Source: Clostridium bovifaecis (GTDB lineage Bacteria; Bacillota; Clostridia; Clostridiales; Clostridiaceae). From it: DNA of 64,000 nt. The stretch lies in contig CP046522.1 of assembly GCA_009738435.1 (NCBI GenBank), positions 465,249 to 529,248 of the forward strand, in the 5' to 3' direction. A model generated the notes under the pieces. That model saw nothing but the letters and a program-made list of their open reading frames with translations. It searched no databases and was not told where the DNA came from. The translations under genes and the position numbers were made by a program. Each line of letters opens with the position of its first letter. Position 1 is the stretch's first letter. Below are positions 20,748 to 29,627 of the stretch, piece after piece.

Positions 20748-21353
20748 ATGAGTAAATTGTATTTTAGATATGGAGCCATGAATAGTGGTAAATCAACAAA
20801 CCTATTACAGGTAGCGCACAATTATGAAGAAAGAGGAATGAAGGTTATTATAATAAAACCCAAAACGGATACCAAGGGTGGGAATACAGTGGTTTCTAGA
20901 CTAGGAGTAACAAGAATTGTGGACATGCTTCTAGATAAAAATGAGGATATATATAAAAGGGTAGAGGCTTGGTGTGAAGAAAATGATAAGGTTGACTGTA
21001 TATTAGTGGATGAAGTTCAATTCTTTGCAGAAAACCAGATTGATCAGTTTTTGAAGATTGCTGTAAAGATGGATATACCTACAATATGCTATGGGCTTCG
21101 TACGGATTTTCAAATGAATGGATTTGAAGGAAGTACAAGGCTGCTTTTATTAGCCCATAGTATAGAGGAATTAAAAACTATCTGTACTTGTGGCAAAAAG
21201 GCTTTATTAAATGGAAGAAAAATAAATGGAAAGTTTGTATTTGAAGGCAAGCAAATAGCGATAGACAATGAAGATAATGTTGAATATGAAGCGCTCTGCC
21301 CTAGATGTTACTTTGAGTATAAAGATAAACATACACATAAAAGTAAGAAATAG
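20748..21353 (+). CDS. tdk: Thymidine kinase
   Basis: Type II thymidine kinase phosphorylates thymidine for salvage. Walker A is GAMNSGKST (residues 8-16) and Walker B with the catalytic Glu region is CILVDEVQFF. CYGLRTDF precedes the lasso loop. Structural zinc ligands are in CTCGKKA and CPRCYFEY. At 201 residues it is full length and undamaged, although frameshifted genes lie on both sides. GGTGGAGGGC precedes the ATG. Confidence 0.96.
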   Translation: MSKLYFRYGAMNSGKSTNLLQVAHNYEERGMKVIIIKPKTDTKGGNTVVSRLGVTRIVDMLLDKNEDIYKRVEAWCEENDKVDCILVDEVQFFAENQIDQFLKIAVKMDIPTICYGLRTDFQMNGFEGSTRLLLLAHSIEELKTICTCGKKALLNGRKINGKFVFEGKQIAIDNEDNVEYEALCPRCYFEYKDKHTHKSKK

Positions 21354-21382
21354 ATGTGATTTATCAGAAAAGAGGTGAAGGT

Positions 21383-22343
21383 ATGAGTAAAAGAACTTCA
21401 GTTGGAGGGCAAGCAGTAATAGAAGGTGTAATGATGCGTGGGAGCAAAGGCGTTGCTACCGCTGTTAGAAAGAGTGATGGTGAGATAGAAATTGATTTTA
21501 AAGAGTGTATTCCTCTTACTAAAAAAAATAAGGTGTTTTCTCTTCCTATAATAAGAGGGTTTATTACACTTATTGATTCCTTGATATTAGGAGTAAAAAC
21601 ATTGAATTATTCTGCATCTTTTTTTGAAGAAGAGGAAGATGAAAAGCCATCAAAAATAGATTTATGGATAGAAGATAGATTTAAAGATAAGACTAATGAT
21701 ATTATAATGGGTGTATCTTTGGTTTTTTCTCTAGCCTTATCTATACTATTATTTTTTATAATTCCTACTTTTGCAGCTAATGGTTTTAAAAAGATGAGTA
21801 TTGAGAACACTATTGTTTTAAATATACTTGAAGGAATAATAAGGGTTGCTATATTCTTAATATATATATCTTATAAGTAAAATGGAAGATATTAAAAGAG
21901 TTTTTCAATATCATGGAGCAGAACATAAAACTATATTTTGCTATGAAAATGAGGAAGAGCTAACTCCTGAAAATGCAAAAAAGCAGGGAAGATTGCATCC
22001 TAGATGTGGAACAAACTTCTTATTTTTAGTTATGATAGTAAGTATTATTTTATTTTCTTTAACAGGATGGAACTCTATATGGGAAAGAATAATGTATAGA
22101 GTGATACTTCTTCCGATAGTTTCGGGAATTACGTATGAGCTTATTAAATGGATGGGAAGCAGCAGTAAGGGTGTTAGTAAAGTTTTATCATATCCAGGGC
22201 TTATGCTCCAAAAGCTTACAACTAAAGAGCCAGATTTGGAGCAGCTGCAAGTTGCTATTCAGTCGCTTCAGGTTGCAGAAGGCTTGGAAACGGTGGAAAG
22301 TCTTAAAAGGCAGAGGAGCAGTGGAGTAGTGGAGCAAGTTTAA
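21383..22343 (+). pseudogene. DUF1385 membrane protein (YqhQ-like), frameshifted
   Basis: The ATG at 21383 follows AAGAGGTG and opens KRTSVGGQAVIEGVMMRGS, the hallmark of DUF1385. The first frame stops at 21880 inside a membrane helix. The second frame resumes at once with MEDIKRVFQYHGAEHKTIF and contains RLHPRCGTNFLFLVM. The two halves join across an AT dinucleotide tract at 21860-21875 by a net shift of +1 (or -2). The C-terminal tail (DLEQLQVAIQSLQVAEGLE) is rich in short repeats. Family members precede prmC and prfA in many clostridia. Function is unknown. Confidence 0.85.
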
Positions 22344-22590
22344 GGAAACAGTTTAAAATGGAAAACGGATAATGGAAAATGAAAAACTTAAAGGATAGGT
22401 TAGATTATAAAATGTAAATCGCTAGTCACTAGCCACTAATCGCTAAAATAAGTCATAAGCAGAAAACAATAGCGACTAGAGGTTAGTGACTTTTTTTCTA
22501 AACTGTACACTTTAAACTCAGCAACTTAAAATAAAGTTGGTTACTGGTTACTGGTTACTGGTTACTGGTTACTGGTTACTGGTTACTAAA
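22344..22590. repeat. Modular intergenic element with heptamer array, copy E
   Basis: The gap between DUF1385 and prmC contains inverted word blocks (TCACTAGCCACTAATCGCTA at 22425-22445, AGCGACTAGAGGTTAGTGAC at 22471-22491) that can form a long hairpin followed by TTTTTTT. The gap ends in a GGTTACT array. Confidence 0.55.
22539..22587 (+). repeat. Tandem heptanucleotide array, 7 x GGTTACT
   Basis: Seven perfect head-to-tail copies of GGTTACT end seven bases before the ribosome binding site (GAGGTGG) of prmC. A second array of the same unit lies at 45601-45635. Confidence 0.95.
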
Positions 22591-22607
22591 AAGAGGTGGT
22601 GATATTT

Positions 22608-23463
22608 TTGAATATAGGTAAAGCCTTAACTGAGGCATATAAACTTTTAAAAAATGCTGACATAGATACATATATGCTTGATTCACAACTTCTTCTTCAA
22701 AAGGCTTTAAAGAAGGATAAATTATTTATAATGATAAATAGAAACTTTGAAATTAGCAGTGAAGAAGAAAAAGAATATTTCAAGATGGTAGAACTAAGAA
22801 AAAATAAAATGCCTGTGAAGTATATATTAGGTGAATGCGAGTTTATGGGATTAAACTTTAGTGTAAGAGAAGGAATACTGATTCCAAGAGGAGATACAGA
22901 AATTTTAGTGGAAGAAGTTATAGATAGAATAAATGAGAATAAATATAGAGAAGTCTGTGATGTATGCTGTGGCAGCGGAGCTATAGGAGTTTCTATAGGA
23001 AAGCTCGTAGAAGATACTAGGGTTTATTGTTATGACATATCTGATATAGCCTGCCAAGTTACCGAGGAAAATATAAATAAATTAGAAGTAAGTGATAAGA
23101 TAAGAGTGTTCAAGAGTGATTTAATGGATGGATGAAGCGATAATAAAGGACAGAAAGTTTGATGTGGTAGTATCTAATCCCCCTTATATAAGAAAAGATA
23201 TTATTCCAACTCTTATGGAGGATGTTAAAAACTATGAACCGCATCTTGCATTAGATGGAGGGAAAGATGGATTAGACTTTTATAGAAAGATAACAGAGCA
23301 GAGTCTTCAGGTTCTAAATGAAGGTGGGCTTTTAGCTTTTGAAATAGGATATGACCAAAAAGAGGAAGTTCAGGCTATCTTAAGTGAGAAAGGATTTATG
23401 GAAATCAAGTGCATTAAAGATTTAGCAGGGCTTGATAGGGTGATAACGGGAGTTAGGAACTAA
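22608..23463 (+). pseudogene. prmC: Release factor glutamine methyltransferase PrmC, frameshifted
   Basis: PrmC methylates the Gln of the GGQ motif of release factors. The start is TTG 22608, eight bases after GAGGTGG. The N-terminal helical domain and the SAM motif VCDVCCGSGAIGVS are in the first frame. The second frame carries VVVSNPPYIRKD, the catalytic NPPY motif, and ends with LAGLDRVITGV. The frames switch at 23122-23133, where GGAT is written twice (ATGGATGGATGAAGC); removing one four-base copy restores SDLMDEAIIKDRKF. Everything else is intact, so the gene is probably functional in the real organism. Confidence 0.9.
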
Positions 23464-23469
23464 AGTCCA

Positions 23470-23640
23470 AATTAATATATTAATGCCTATAAGGAGCTCA
23501 AAATTAGACATATTCATATATAAAAAGGAGGAGTGTATAAGTTTTCAAAAATGAGACATCAACTCCCTAAAGCTTAACTTTTTATAAATTTAGCTCTCTA
23601 ATCTCTAACTATTAATTGACAATTGTCAATTAGCGAGTGT
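23470..23640. repeat. Intergenic palindromic element, copy F
   Basis: Left words include GGAGCTCAAAATTAG. Right words include AAAGCTTAAC, TTTAGCTCTCTAATCTCTAAC and the perfect palindrome ATTGACAATTGTCAAT (23615-23630). A near copy of the palindrome (GGCAATTGTCAATT) occurs at 45574-45588. Confidence 0.4.
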
Positions 23641-23686
23641 TTGTTATAATAATTAAATGTGAAAATAGAGATTACGGAGTGATAAA

Positions 23687-24539
23687 ATGTTAGATAAATT
23701 AGACTTTATAGAAAATAAATATGATGAATTATCTATAAAAATAAGTGACCCGACAGTAATGGCTAATCAAAATGAGTGGAGGAAGCTTTGTAAGGAGCAT
23801 TCAGAGCTTGAGCTTGTAGTTAATAAATATAGAGAATACAAAAATACATTAGAAGAATTAGAAGCTAATAAAGAAATGTTAGGAGAAGAAAGCGACAAAG
23901 ACATGAAAGAGATGATTCAAGAGGAAATAAGGTCTCTTGAGGAAGCTAAGTTAAATGTAGAAGAGGAGTTAAGAGTATTGCTTCTTCCAAAAGATCCCAA
24001 TGATGATAAAAACGTATTTATAGAAATAAGAGCAGGTGCTGGAGGAGAAGAAGCTGCACTATTGCATCTAACCTATTTAGAATGTACACAAGATATGCTG
24101 AACGTCATGGATGGAAATCCGAATTCATGAGTTCTAATGAAACAGATATTGGTGGGTTCAAGGAAGTTGTATTCATCAGCTGTAAGAATGACGCATTTAC
24201 CAACAGGAATGGTAGTTTCTTGTCAGGATGAAAAATCTCAGCTTAAAAAAAAGAAAAGGCTTTAAAAATTTTAAAAGCTAGACTTTATGAAAAGGCTGAA
24301 CAGGAAAGAAATGCTGCTATCCCGCAGATAGAAAGAGCCAAGTAGGTAGTGGAGATAGAAGTGAAAGAATAAGAACTTATAACTATCCACAAGGAAGAGT
24401 ATCAGACCATAGAATAGGAGTTACTGTGTATAAACTAGATGCATTTCTTGATGGAGAAATGGATGAAATAATAGATGCTTTAGTAACAGCAGAACAAGCA
24501 GAAAAGATGAAGGGTATGGCAATAATCAATAATCCATAA
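23687..24539 (+). pseudogene. prfA: Peptide chain release factor 1, multiply disrupted
   Basis: The first 124 residues are normal RF1 up to [14 protein letters not shown]. Four lesions follow. A T is missing near 24061, after which another frame gives [20 protein letters not shown]. About 80 codons are missing at 24168 between GGFKEVVFI and [11 protein letters not shown] base is lost near 24250 after DEKSQLK. A further shift lies at about 24322, before [18 protein letters not shown], after which the true C-terminus [10 protein letters not shown] is reached. The large deletion removes both the stop-codon-reading PxT motif and the GGQ motif. RF1 is essential, so this copy is either mis-assembled or not the working gene. 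Confidence 0.92.
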
Positions 24540-24780
24540 GAAAACTATAGAGGTGTAGCTATGAATATAAATAAAGCCATTAGAAGCAAAAAAAGTCTAG
24601 TAGGGATTTATGCTATCTATGGGCTTTATTTTTATTTTACTTCCGACTATTGTATATATTTCTAAGACTTTTTCTGCATTTTTACTCATATACCTGGCTA
24701 TAATAGAGATTTTGGTAATAGTAGTAATGTTAATTAAACTTGATAAAGAAACCTTGAAATTTGAGTACGGAAGTAGGTTG

Positions 24781-24953
24781 AAAGTACACAATGGAATTTT
24801 TAGGGATAGGTATAGTATAGATTGTGATAAGGTAGAAGTTGTACACACAACAAAGAAGGAAGATTAGAGATAATAATAGTATTAAAGTCAAGGTTAAGAA
24901 GTAAAAGGATAAAAAGGGTAGATTCTAAGTTTTTAAAAAACAATAGTTGGGCT
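24781..24953 (+). repeat. Tandem duplication, copy 1 (173 bp)
   Basis: Nearly identical to 24958-25131. The differences are almost all insertions or deletions (for example AAAAAGGG versus AAAAGGG, AAAAAACAATAG versus AAAAAACATAG, GAAGATTAG versus GAAGAGAATTAG). Confidence 0.95.
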
Positions 24954-24957
24954 TAAA

Positions 24958-25131
24958 AAAGTACACAATGGAATTTTTAGGGATAGGTATAGTATAGATT
25001 GTGATAAGGTAGAAGTTGTACACACACAAAAGAAGGAAGAGAATTAGAGATAATAATAGTATTAAAGTCAAGGTTAAGAAGTAAAAGGATAAAAGGGTAG
25101 ATTCTAAGTTTTTAAAAAACATAGTTGGGCT
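24958..25131 (+). repeat. Tandem duplication, copy 2 (174 bp)
   Basis: Second copy of the segment at 24781. Four bases separate the two. The reading frame of the affected protein is only continuous if one copy is removed and indels are corrected. Confidence 0.95.
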
Positions 25132-25203
25132 AATAAATACTGTAATATAAAAGGTGAAAATTCTACAACAGAATATTATTATATAATATAAATAAAGGAG
25201 GAT

Positions 25204-25301
25204 ATGTTAAATATAAGCTTTTAGATATAGTATATAGATACTGTACAAGAGCTCACTTTACAGAAAGCTCCATAAAAAATATAAAAGAATATAGAAATTA
25301 A
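25204..25301 (+). pseudogene. Possible very small protein, start disrupted
   Basis: AAAGGAGG at 25195-25202 is followed by ATG at 25204, but that frame stops after six codons. With one base added after the ATG, the sequence reads VKYKLLDIVYRYCTRAHFTE and on to KEYRN, about 32 residues. The strong ribosome binding site and surrounding indel damage make a broken tiny gene plausible. No family is recognised. Confidence 0.25.
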
Positions 25302-25354
25302 AGAATAAACTCCTATTTTCTAAAATAATATAAATTAGAAATGGGGGTTTTATT

Positions 25355-26083
25355 TTGGAAAGTAAAATTGTTTTAATAGTGGCTTTTGCTAGTTTGCTTT
25401 CGCTAGCAGGCACCATGTTGGGTGCGTCAATAGGTATATAATAAGAAGACCGTCAAAGAGGGTAATAGGGAGTATAATGGACTTGCAGCAGGGCTTATGC
25501 TTTCCATAATTATGTTAGATTTAATACCAGAATCGATAGCTAAAATAAATTTTTTAACACTATTATATTTTGCATAATTGGAATTTTTATTATTATGTTG
25601 GTAGACATGCTCAGTGGGGATGAGGGGAAAATTTTTAATGACAGCCATACTAAGGCTGCTTTTATGGCTGCGATAGGTCTCATGATTCATAATTTCCCAG
25701 AAGGCATTATAATGGGAGCGGGGTTTTTAGCCAATGCAAATCTTGGAATCAAAATGAGTATGCTTATAGCTATTCATGATATTCCAGAAGGAATTGCAGT
25801 TTCAGCTCCTCTTATGGCATCTAGAGTTAAAGTGTCTAGAATATTAAGCTATGCGTTTATAACAGCATTTCCAACCTTAGCGGGAGCAGGGCTTGGAGTG
25901 TACATAGGTAATATTTCTGATGTGGTTTTAGGTGAATGCTTAGGTGTTGCTTCTGGAATAATGCTTTATGTAGTTTTTGGACAAATGCTTCCAGAGTCTT
26001 TAAGATTATGGAGAGGAAAAACTGTAACCTTCAGCTTATTGCTAGGATTGATATTAGGTCTTGTAATTACTAACGTGTTATAA
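25355..26083 (+). pseudogene. ZIP family metal transporter, frameshifted
   Basis: A TTG at 25355 after GGGGG opens ESKIVLIVAFASLLSLAGTM. Three single-base losses (about 25437, about 25473 in ATGGACTTG, and about 25548 in a T6 run) move the frame before GIFIIMLVDMLSGDEG. After that the frame is clean. The ZIP signature is present: HNFPEGIIMGAGF and HDIPEGIAVSAPL, whose His and Glu residues bind zinc or iron. Eight helices are expected, as usual. All three lesions are one-base deletions, two in or next to homopolymers, so the gene may be intact in reality. Confidence 0.85.
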
Positions 26084-26134
26084 TAAAATACATAAAGAGA
26101 CATTCTAAATTTACAATTTAGTCATGGCCCTTTA

Positions 26135-26157
26135 TTCCTCTGACTAAAAGGAAGAGG
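26135..26157 (+). repeat. CCTCTGACTA hairpin, copy 1
   Basis: CCTCT pairs with GGAAGAGG around the conserved loop TGACTAAAA. Related copies lie at 34541 and, inverted, at 57491. Confidence 0.65.
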
Positions 26158-26200
26158 GGGGTTATAATAATGAATTCTAATAGTAAAGAAGTGAATAGAT

Positions 26201-27253
26201 ATGGATACTAAAGTAAAATATTTAGATGCTAATAAGCCTGATAATAAAATAATAGAAGAAGTAGGAAAAACGATAAGAGAAGGTGGGCTTGTAGCTTTCC
26301 CTACAGAAACCGTATACGGGCTTGGAGCTAACGCATTAGATTCCGAGGCGGTAAAAAAGATTTTTATTGCCAAAGGAAGACCTCAGGATAATCCTCTTAT
26401 TGTCCATGTGGCAAGTACTAAAATTGATGAGTTTGTACAGGAGGTTCCTTATATTGCAAGGAAGATGATGAACAAATTTTGGCCAGGACCATTAACATTA
26501 ATAATGAAAAAGTCTTCTAAAATTCCTGATGTAACAAGTGCAGGGCTTGATAGTGTTGGAATTAGAATGCCTTCAAATCCTGTAGCTAACGAATTGATTA
26601 AAATGGCTGGAGTACCTATAGCGGCTCCTTCAGCTAATATTTCAGGGAAACCTAGCCCTACTAATATAGAAAGATGTATAGATGATTTAATGGGAAAAGT
26701 TGAGTACATAATAGGAGGAGAAAATTGCGATGTAGGTCTTGAGTCTACTATTGTGGATTGTACTGTGGAGCCTCCATGCGTATTAAGACCAGGGGGGATT
26801 ACTTTAGAAATGCTAAAGAAAATTAACCAAGATATATATAGACCCTGCTATTATGAAAAAGGTAGAAAAAGATTTTAAGCCTAAGGCACCAGGAATGAAG
26901 TATAGACACTATGCTCCAAAAGCTCCATTAAAAATTGTTAGTGGCAATTTGCAAAAAACTATTGCAAAATCAATGAAATGGTGCAAAATTATATGGATGA
27001 TGGCAAAACAGTTGGAATTATGGCAACTGATGAGAGTATAGAGAGCTATCCTAGAGGCGTAATTAAATCTTTAGGAAGTAGAAAAAATTTAAGCAGTATA
27101 GGGAAAAATTTATTTAAGACTTTAAGAGAATTTGATGATGAAAATGTAGACATAATATTATCAGAGGCCTTTGAGGAAAAAGAAATAGGTATTGCTGTCA
27201 TGAATAGGCTAAAAAAAGCAGCAGGTTTTGATATAATTTATGTTAATAACTAA
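26201..27253 (+). pseudogene. tsaC: L-threonylcarbamoyladenylate synthase (Sua5/YwlC), frameshifted
   Basis: This enzyme makes threonylcarbamoyl-AMP for the t6A37 modification of tRNA. The YrdC domain is complete: FPTETVYGLGANALDSEAV, KGRPQDNPLIVHV, and PSANISGKPSPT. GIRMP and GLESTIVDC follow. The C-terminal Sua5 domain, with PGMKYRHYAPKAPL, is split over two further frames. The shifts are at about 26838 (a TA pair missing in GATATATATAGA) and about 26968 (an A missing in GCAAAATC). The last part ends in KAAGFDIIYVNN. The ribosome binding site at the ATG is weak. Confidence 0.9.
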
Positions 27254-27264
27254 TGGAGGGCAGT

Positions 27265-27708
27265 ATGAAGATTTTATTTGTTTGCACGGGAAATACATGT
27301 AGAAGTTGCATGGCGGAAGCTATCTTTAATAAGTTATCTGATATAGAGGGCGTTGAAGCTTATTCTGCAGGAATCTCTATTATGCCTAGAAGCAAAACAT
27401 CTAAAAATGCTGCTATACTTATAAAGGAAAACTTTAATTTAGATATTAGTGAAAGAGAAGCTGTTCAGCTAACAGAGGAAGACCTAAGAAAGAGCGACCT
27501 CATTTTAACCATGACTACTTATATGAAAGAGCTTATATGTGAAGCTTTTCCACAATATCAAAATAAAATATATACTTTAAATGGATACGTGGATCTTGAA
27601 AATGACGTAATGGATCCTTATGGTGGGGATATGAAAACATATAAGACCACATTTGATATGTTAAATAAAGGTGTGGAATTATTGTTGCATAAATTAAAAG
27701 GAAGATAG
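27265..27708 (+). CDS. ywlE: Low molecular weight protein-arginine/tyrosine phosphatase (YwlE-like)
   Basis: This 147-residue phosphatase has the P-loop VCTGNTCRSCMAEA near residues 7-20 and the general-acid loop DPYGGDMKTY near the C-terminus. The Thr after the catalytic Cys is typical of the arginine phosphatase YwlE, which opposes McsB, where tyrosine phosphatases usually carry Leu or Ile; assignment to Arg specificity is inferred from this. The ATG at 27265 lies a few bases from GGAGGG and is preferred over 27253, which overlaps the tsaC stop. Confidence 0.88.
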   Translation: MKILFVCTGNTCRSCMAEAIFNKLSDIEGVEAYSAGISIMPRSKTSKNAAILIKENFNLDISEREAVQLTEEDLRKSDLILTMTTYMKELICEAFPQYQNKIYTLNGYVDLENDVMDPYGGDMKTYKTTFDMLNKGVELLLHKLKGR

Positions 27709-27738
27709 TGGTAAAACATACTGGTATCTTCTTTTTTT
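27701..27738 (+). terminator. Terminator overlapping the ywlE stop
   Basis: GAAGATA pairs with TATCTTC, followed by TTTTTTT. The ywlE stop codon lies inside the hairpin. Confidence 0.8.
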
Positions 27739-27768
27739 GTATAAAACATGATTTGAGGAGGAATTGTT

Positions 27769-28218
27769 ATGAAAATAGCTATAGGATGCGATCATGGTGG
27801 ATTTAGACTAAAAAACGCTGTAATTGAGCATTTGGAAAAAAGAGGAATGGAAGTTAAGGACTTTGGTACATATACTGAAGAGTCTTGCGATTATCCTGAA
27901 TTTGCACAAAAAGTTGCAGAAGAGGTTGTAGCTAAGAATTATGAATTTGGTATAGTTATATGTGGGACAGGAATAGGAGTAAGTATTACAGCTAATAAGG
28001 TTCCAGGCGCAAGAGCAGCCTTATGCCATGATACATTTAGCGCTCACGCAACTCGTGAACATAATAATGCCAATATACTTGCTATGGGAGAAAGGGTAAT
28101 AGGAGTTGGTCTTGCTCTAGAAGTAGTAGATACTTTCTTAGGAGCAGAATTCGAAGGTGGAAGGCATGAAAGAAGAATTGATAAGATTGCAGAAGTAGAG
28201 AAAAAATATTATAAGTAG
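27769..28218 (+). CDS. rpiB: Ribose-5-phosphate isomerase B
   Basis: It interconverts ribose-5-phosphate and ribulose-5-phosphate in the pentose phosphate pathway. The N-terminal IAIGCDHGGFRLKNAV, the catalytic Cys in IVICGTGIGVSI (near residue 65) and HDTFSAHATREHNNANIL with the ring-opening His are all present. The 149-residue length is standard. It has a strong GAGGAGG site and sits between ywlE and upp, the usual Firmicutes order. Confidence 0.96.
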   Translation: MKIAIGCDHGGFRLKNAVIEHLEKRGMEVKDFGTYTEESCDYPEFAQKVAEEVVAKNYEFGIVICGTGIGVSITANKVPGARAALCHDTFSAHATREHNNANILAMGERVIGVGLALEVVDTFLGAEFEGGRHERRIDKIAEVEKKYYK

Positions 28219-28293
28219 GAAACGTTTTAATAAATTTAAAAATCAACATGATTTATAAATAGAATAAAATGTATAAACTAGGAGGAAATTTTT

Positions 28294-28921
<628 letters not shown>

Positions 28922-28925
28922 GGAT

Positions 28926-28976
28926 AAAAAAAGAACTAAGTTGCAGATAAATTATCTGCAACTTAGTTCTTTTTTT
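28926..28976 (+). terminator. Strong terminator after upp
   Basis: A perfect stem joins AAGAACTAAGTTGCAGATAA and its inverse around a minimal loop, with A tract before and T tract after, so it may act on both strands. Confidence 0.95.
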
Positions 28977-29114
28977 ATTAATTTTTTAGTCAAAGTTATA
29001 CAAAATATATTCTTTTTTTAAAGTTTTTTATTAAATCTTTCAATTATTTGATTTATGGTATAGAATAATATAGGATAGAAGTACTACAAGCTTTTTTAGG
29101 AGTGGAGAAAGATT

Positions 29115-29603
29115 ATGGACAGAATAGATAAACATAATTATTATTTAGATATTTGTGAAACTATATTAGAAAGAGGAACTTGCCTTAGGCGAAATTTTGG
29201 AGCAATAATCGTAAAATATGATGAAATTATGTCATCAGGATACTCAGGGGCACCTAGAGGAAGAAAGAACTGTTCGGATTTGGGATATTGTAGAAGAGAA
29301 GAGTTAAAGGTAGAAAGGGGAACTAGATACGAGCTTTGCAGGTCTGTTCATGCAGAACAAAATGCAATTATCTCTTCAAGGAGACAGGATATGATAGGGT
29401 CAACTTTATATCTTGTAGGTAAGGAAATGAACAATGGAGATCTAGTAAAAGATGCATCACCTTGTTCTCTGTGTAAAAGATTTATAATAAATGCTGGAAT
29501 ATCTAGGGTGATTATAAGAGATACAAAAATAGATTATAGAACTATAGATGTTCAAGAATGGATAGATAACGATGATTCACTAAAAGGAGATGGATCATAC
29601 TAA
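29115..29603 (+). CDS. Deoxycytidylate (dCMP) deaminase
   Basis: This zinc-dependent deaminase converts dCMP to dUMP for thymidylate synthesis. The zinc/catalytic motif CRSVHAEQNAI (His79, Glu81) and the second motif SPCSLCKRFI (two Cys ligands) are present. SSGYSGAPRG is the nucleotide-binding segment. At 162 residues it matches ComEB/dCMP deaminases. It lies 24 bp before tagO. Short and undamaged, it marks the end of the indel-rich stretch. Confidence 0.93.
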   Translation: MDRIDKHNYYLDICETILERGTCLRRNFGAIIVKYDEIMSSGYSGAPRGRKNCSDLGYCRREELKVERGTRYELCRSVHAEQNAIISSRRQDMIGSTLYLVGKEMNNGDLVKDASPCSLCKRFIINAGISRVIIRDTKIDYRTIDVQEWIDNDDSLKGDGSY

Positions 29604-29627
29604 CAAAAGGAAGGTTAGAATTAAATT

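Larger units (their letters stand above)
24561..25150 (+). pseudogene. Hypothetical membrane protein (PH-like), frameshifted and partly duplicated
   Basis: The ATG at 24561 (after GAGGTG) opens MNINKAIRSKKSLVGIYAI. A shift near 24610 leads to GFIFILLPTIVYISKTFSA and a second hydrophobic helix, then a basic beta-rich stretch (VHNGIFRDRYSIDCDKVEVV). After that the sequence is present twice (24781-24953 and 24958-25131). A consensus of the two copies would read on as LEIIIVLKSRLRSKRIKRV and DSKFLKNIVGLINTVI. Two helices plus a short strand domain resemble bacterial PH-domain membrane proteins, but I do not recognise the family. It follows prfA by 21 bp. Confidence 0.55.

Noticed and set aside
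22539..22587. CRISPR-like array
   Set aside because: The units are 7 bases with no spacers; simple tandem repeat.
23615..23630. Operator at the palindrome ATTGACAATTGTCAAT
   Set aside because: It also recurs in degraded form inside another repeat element (45574), so it more likely belongs to the element family than to prfA control.
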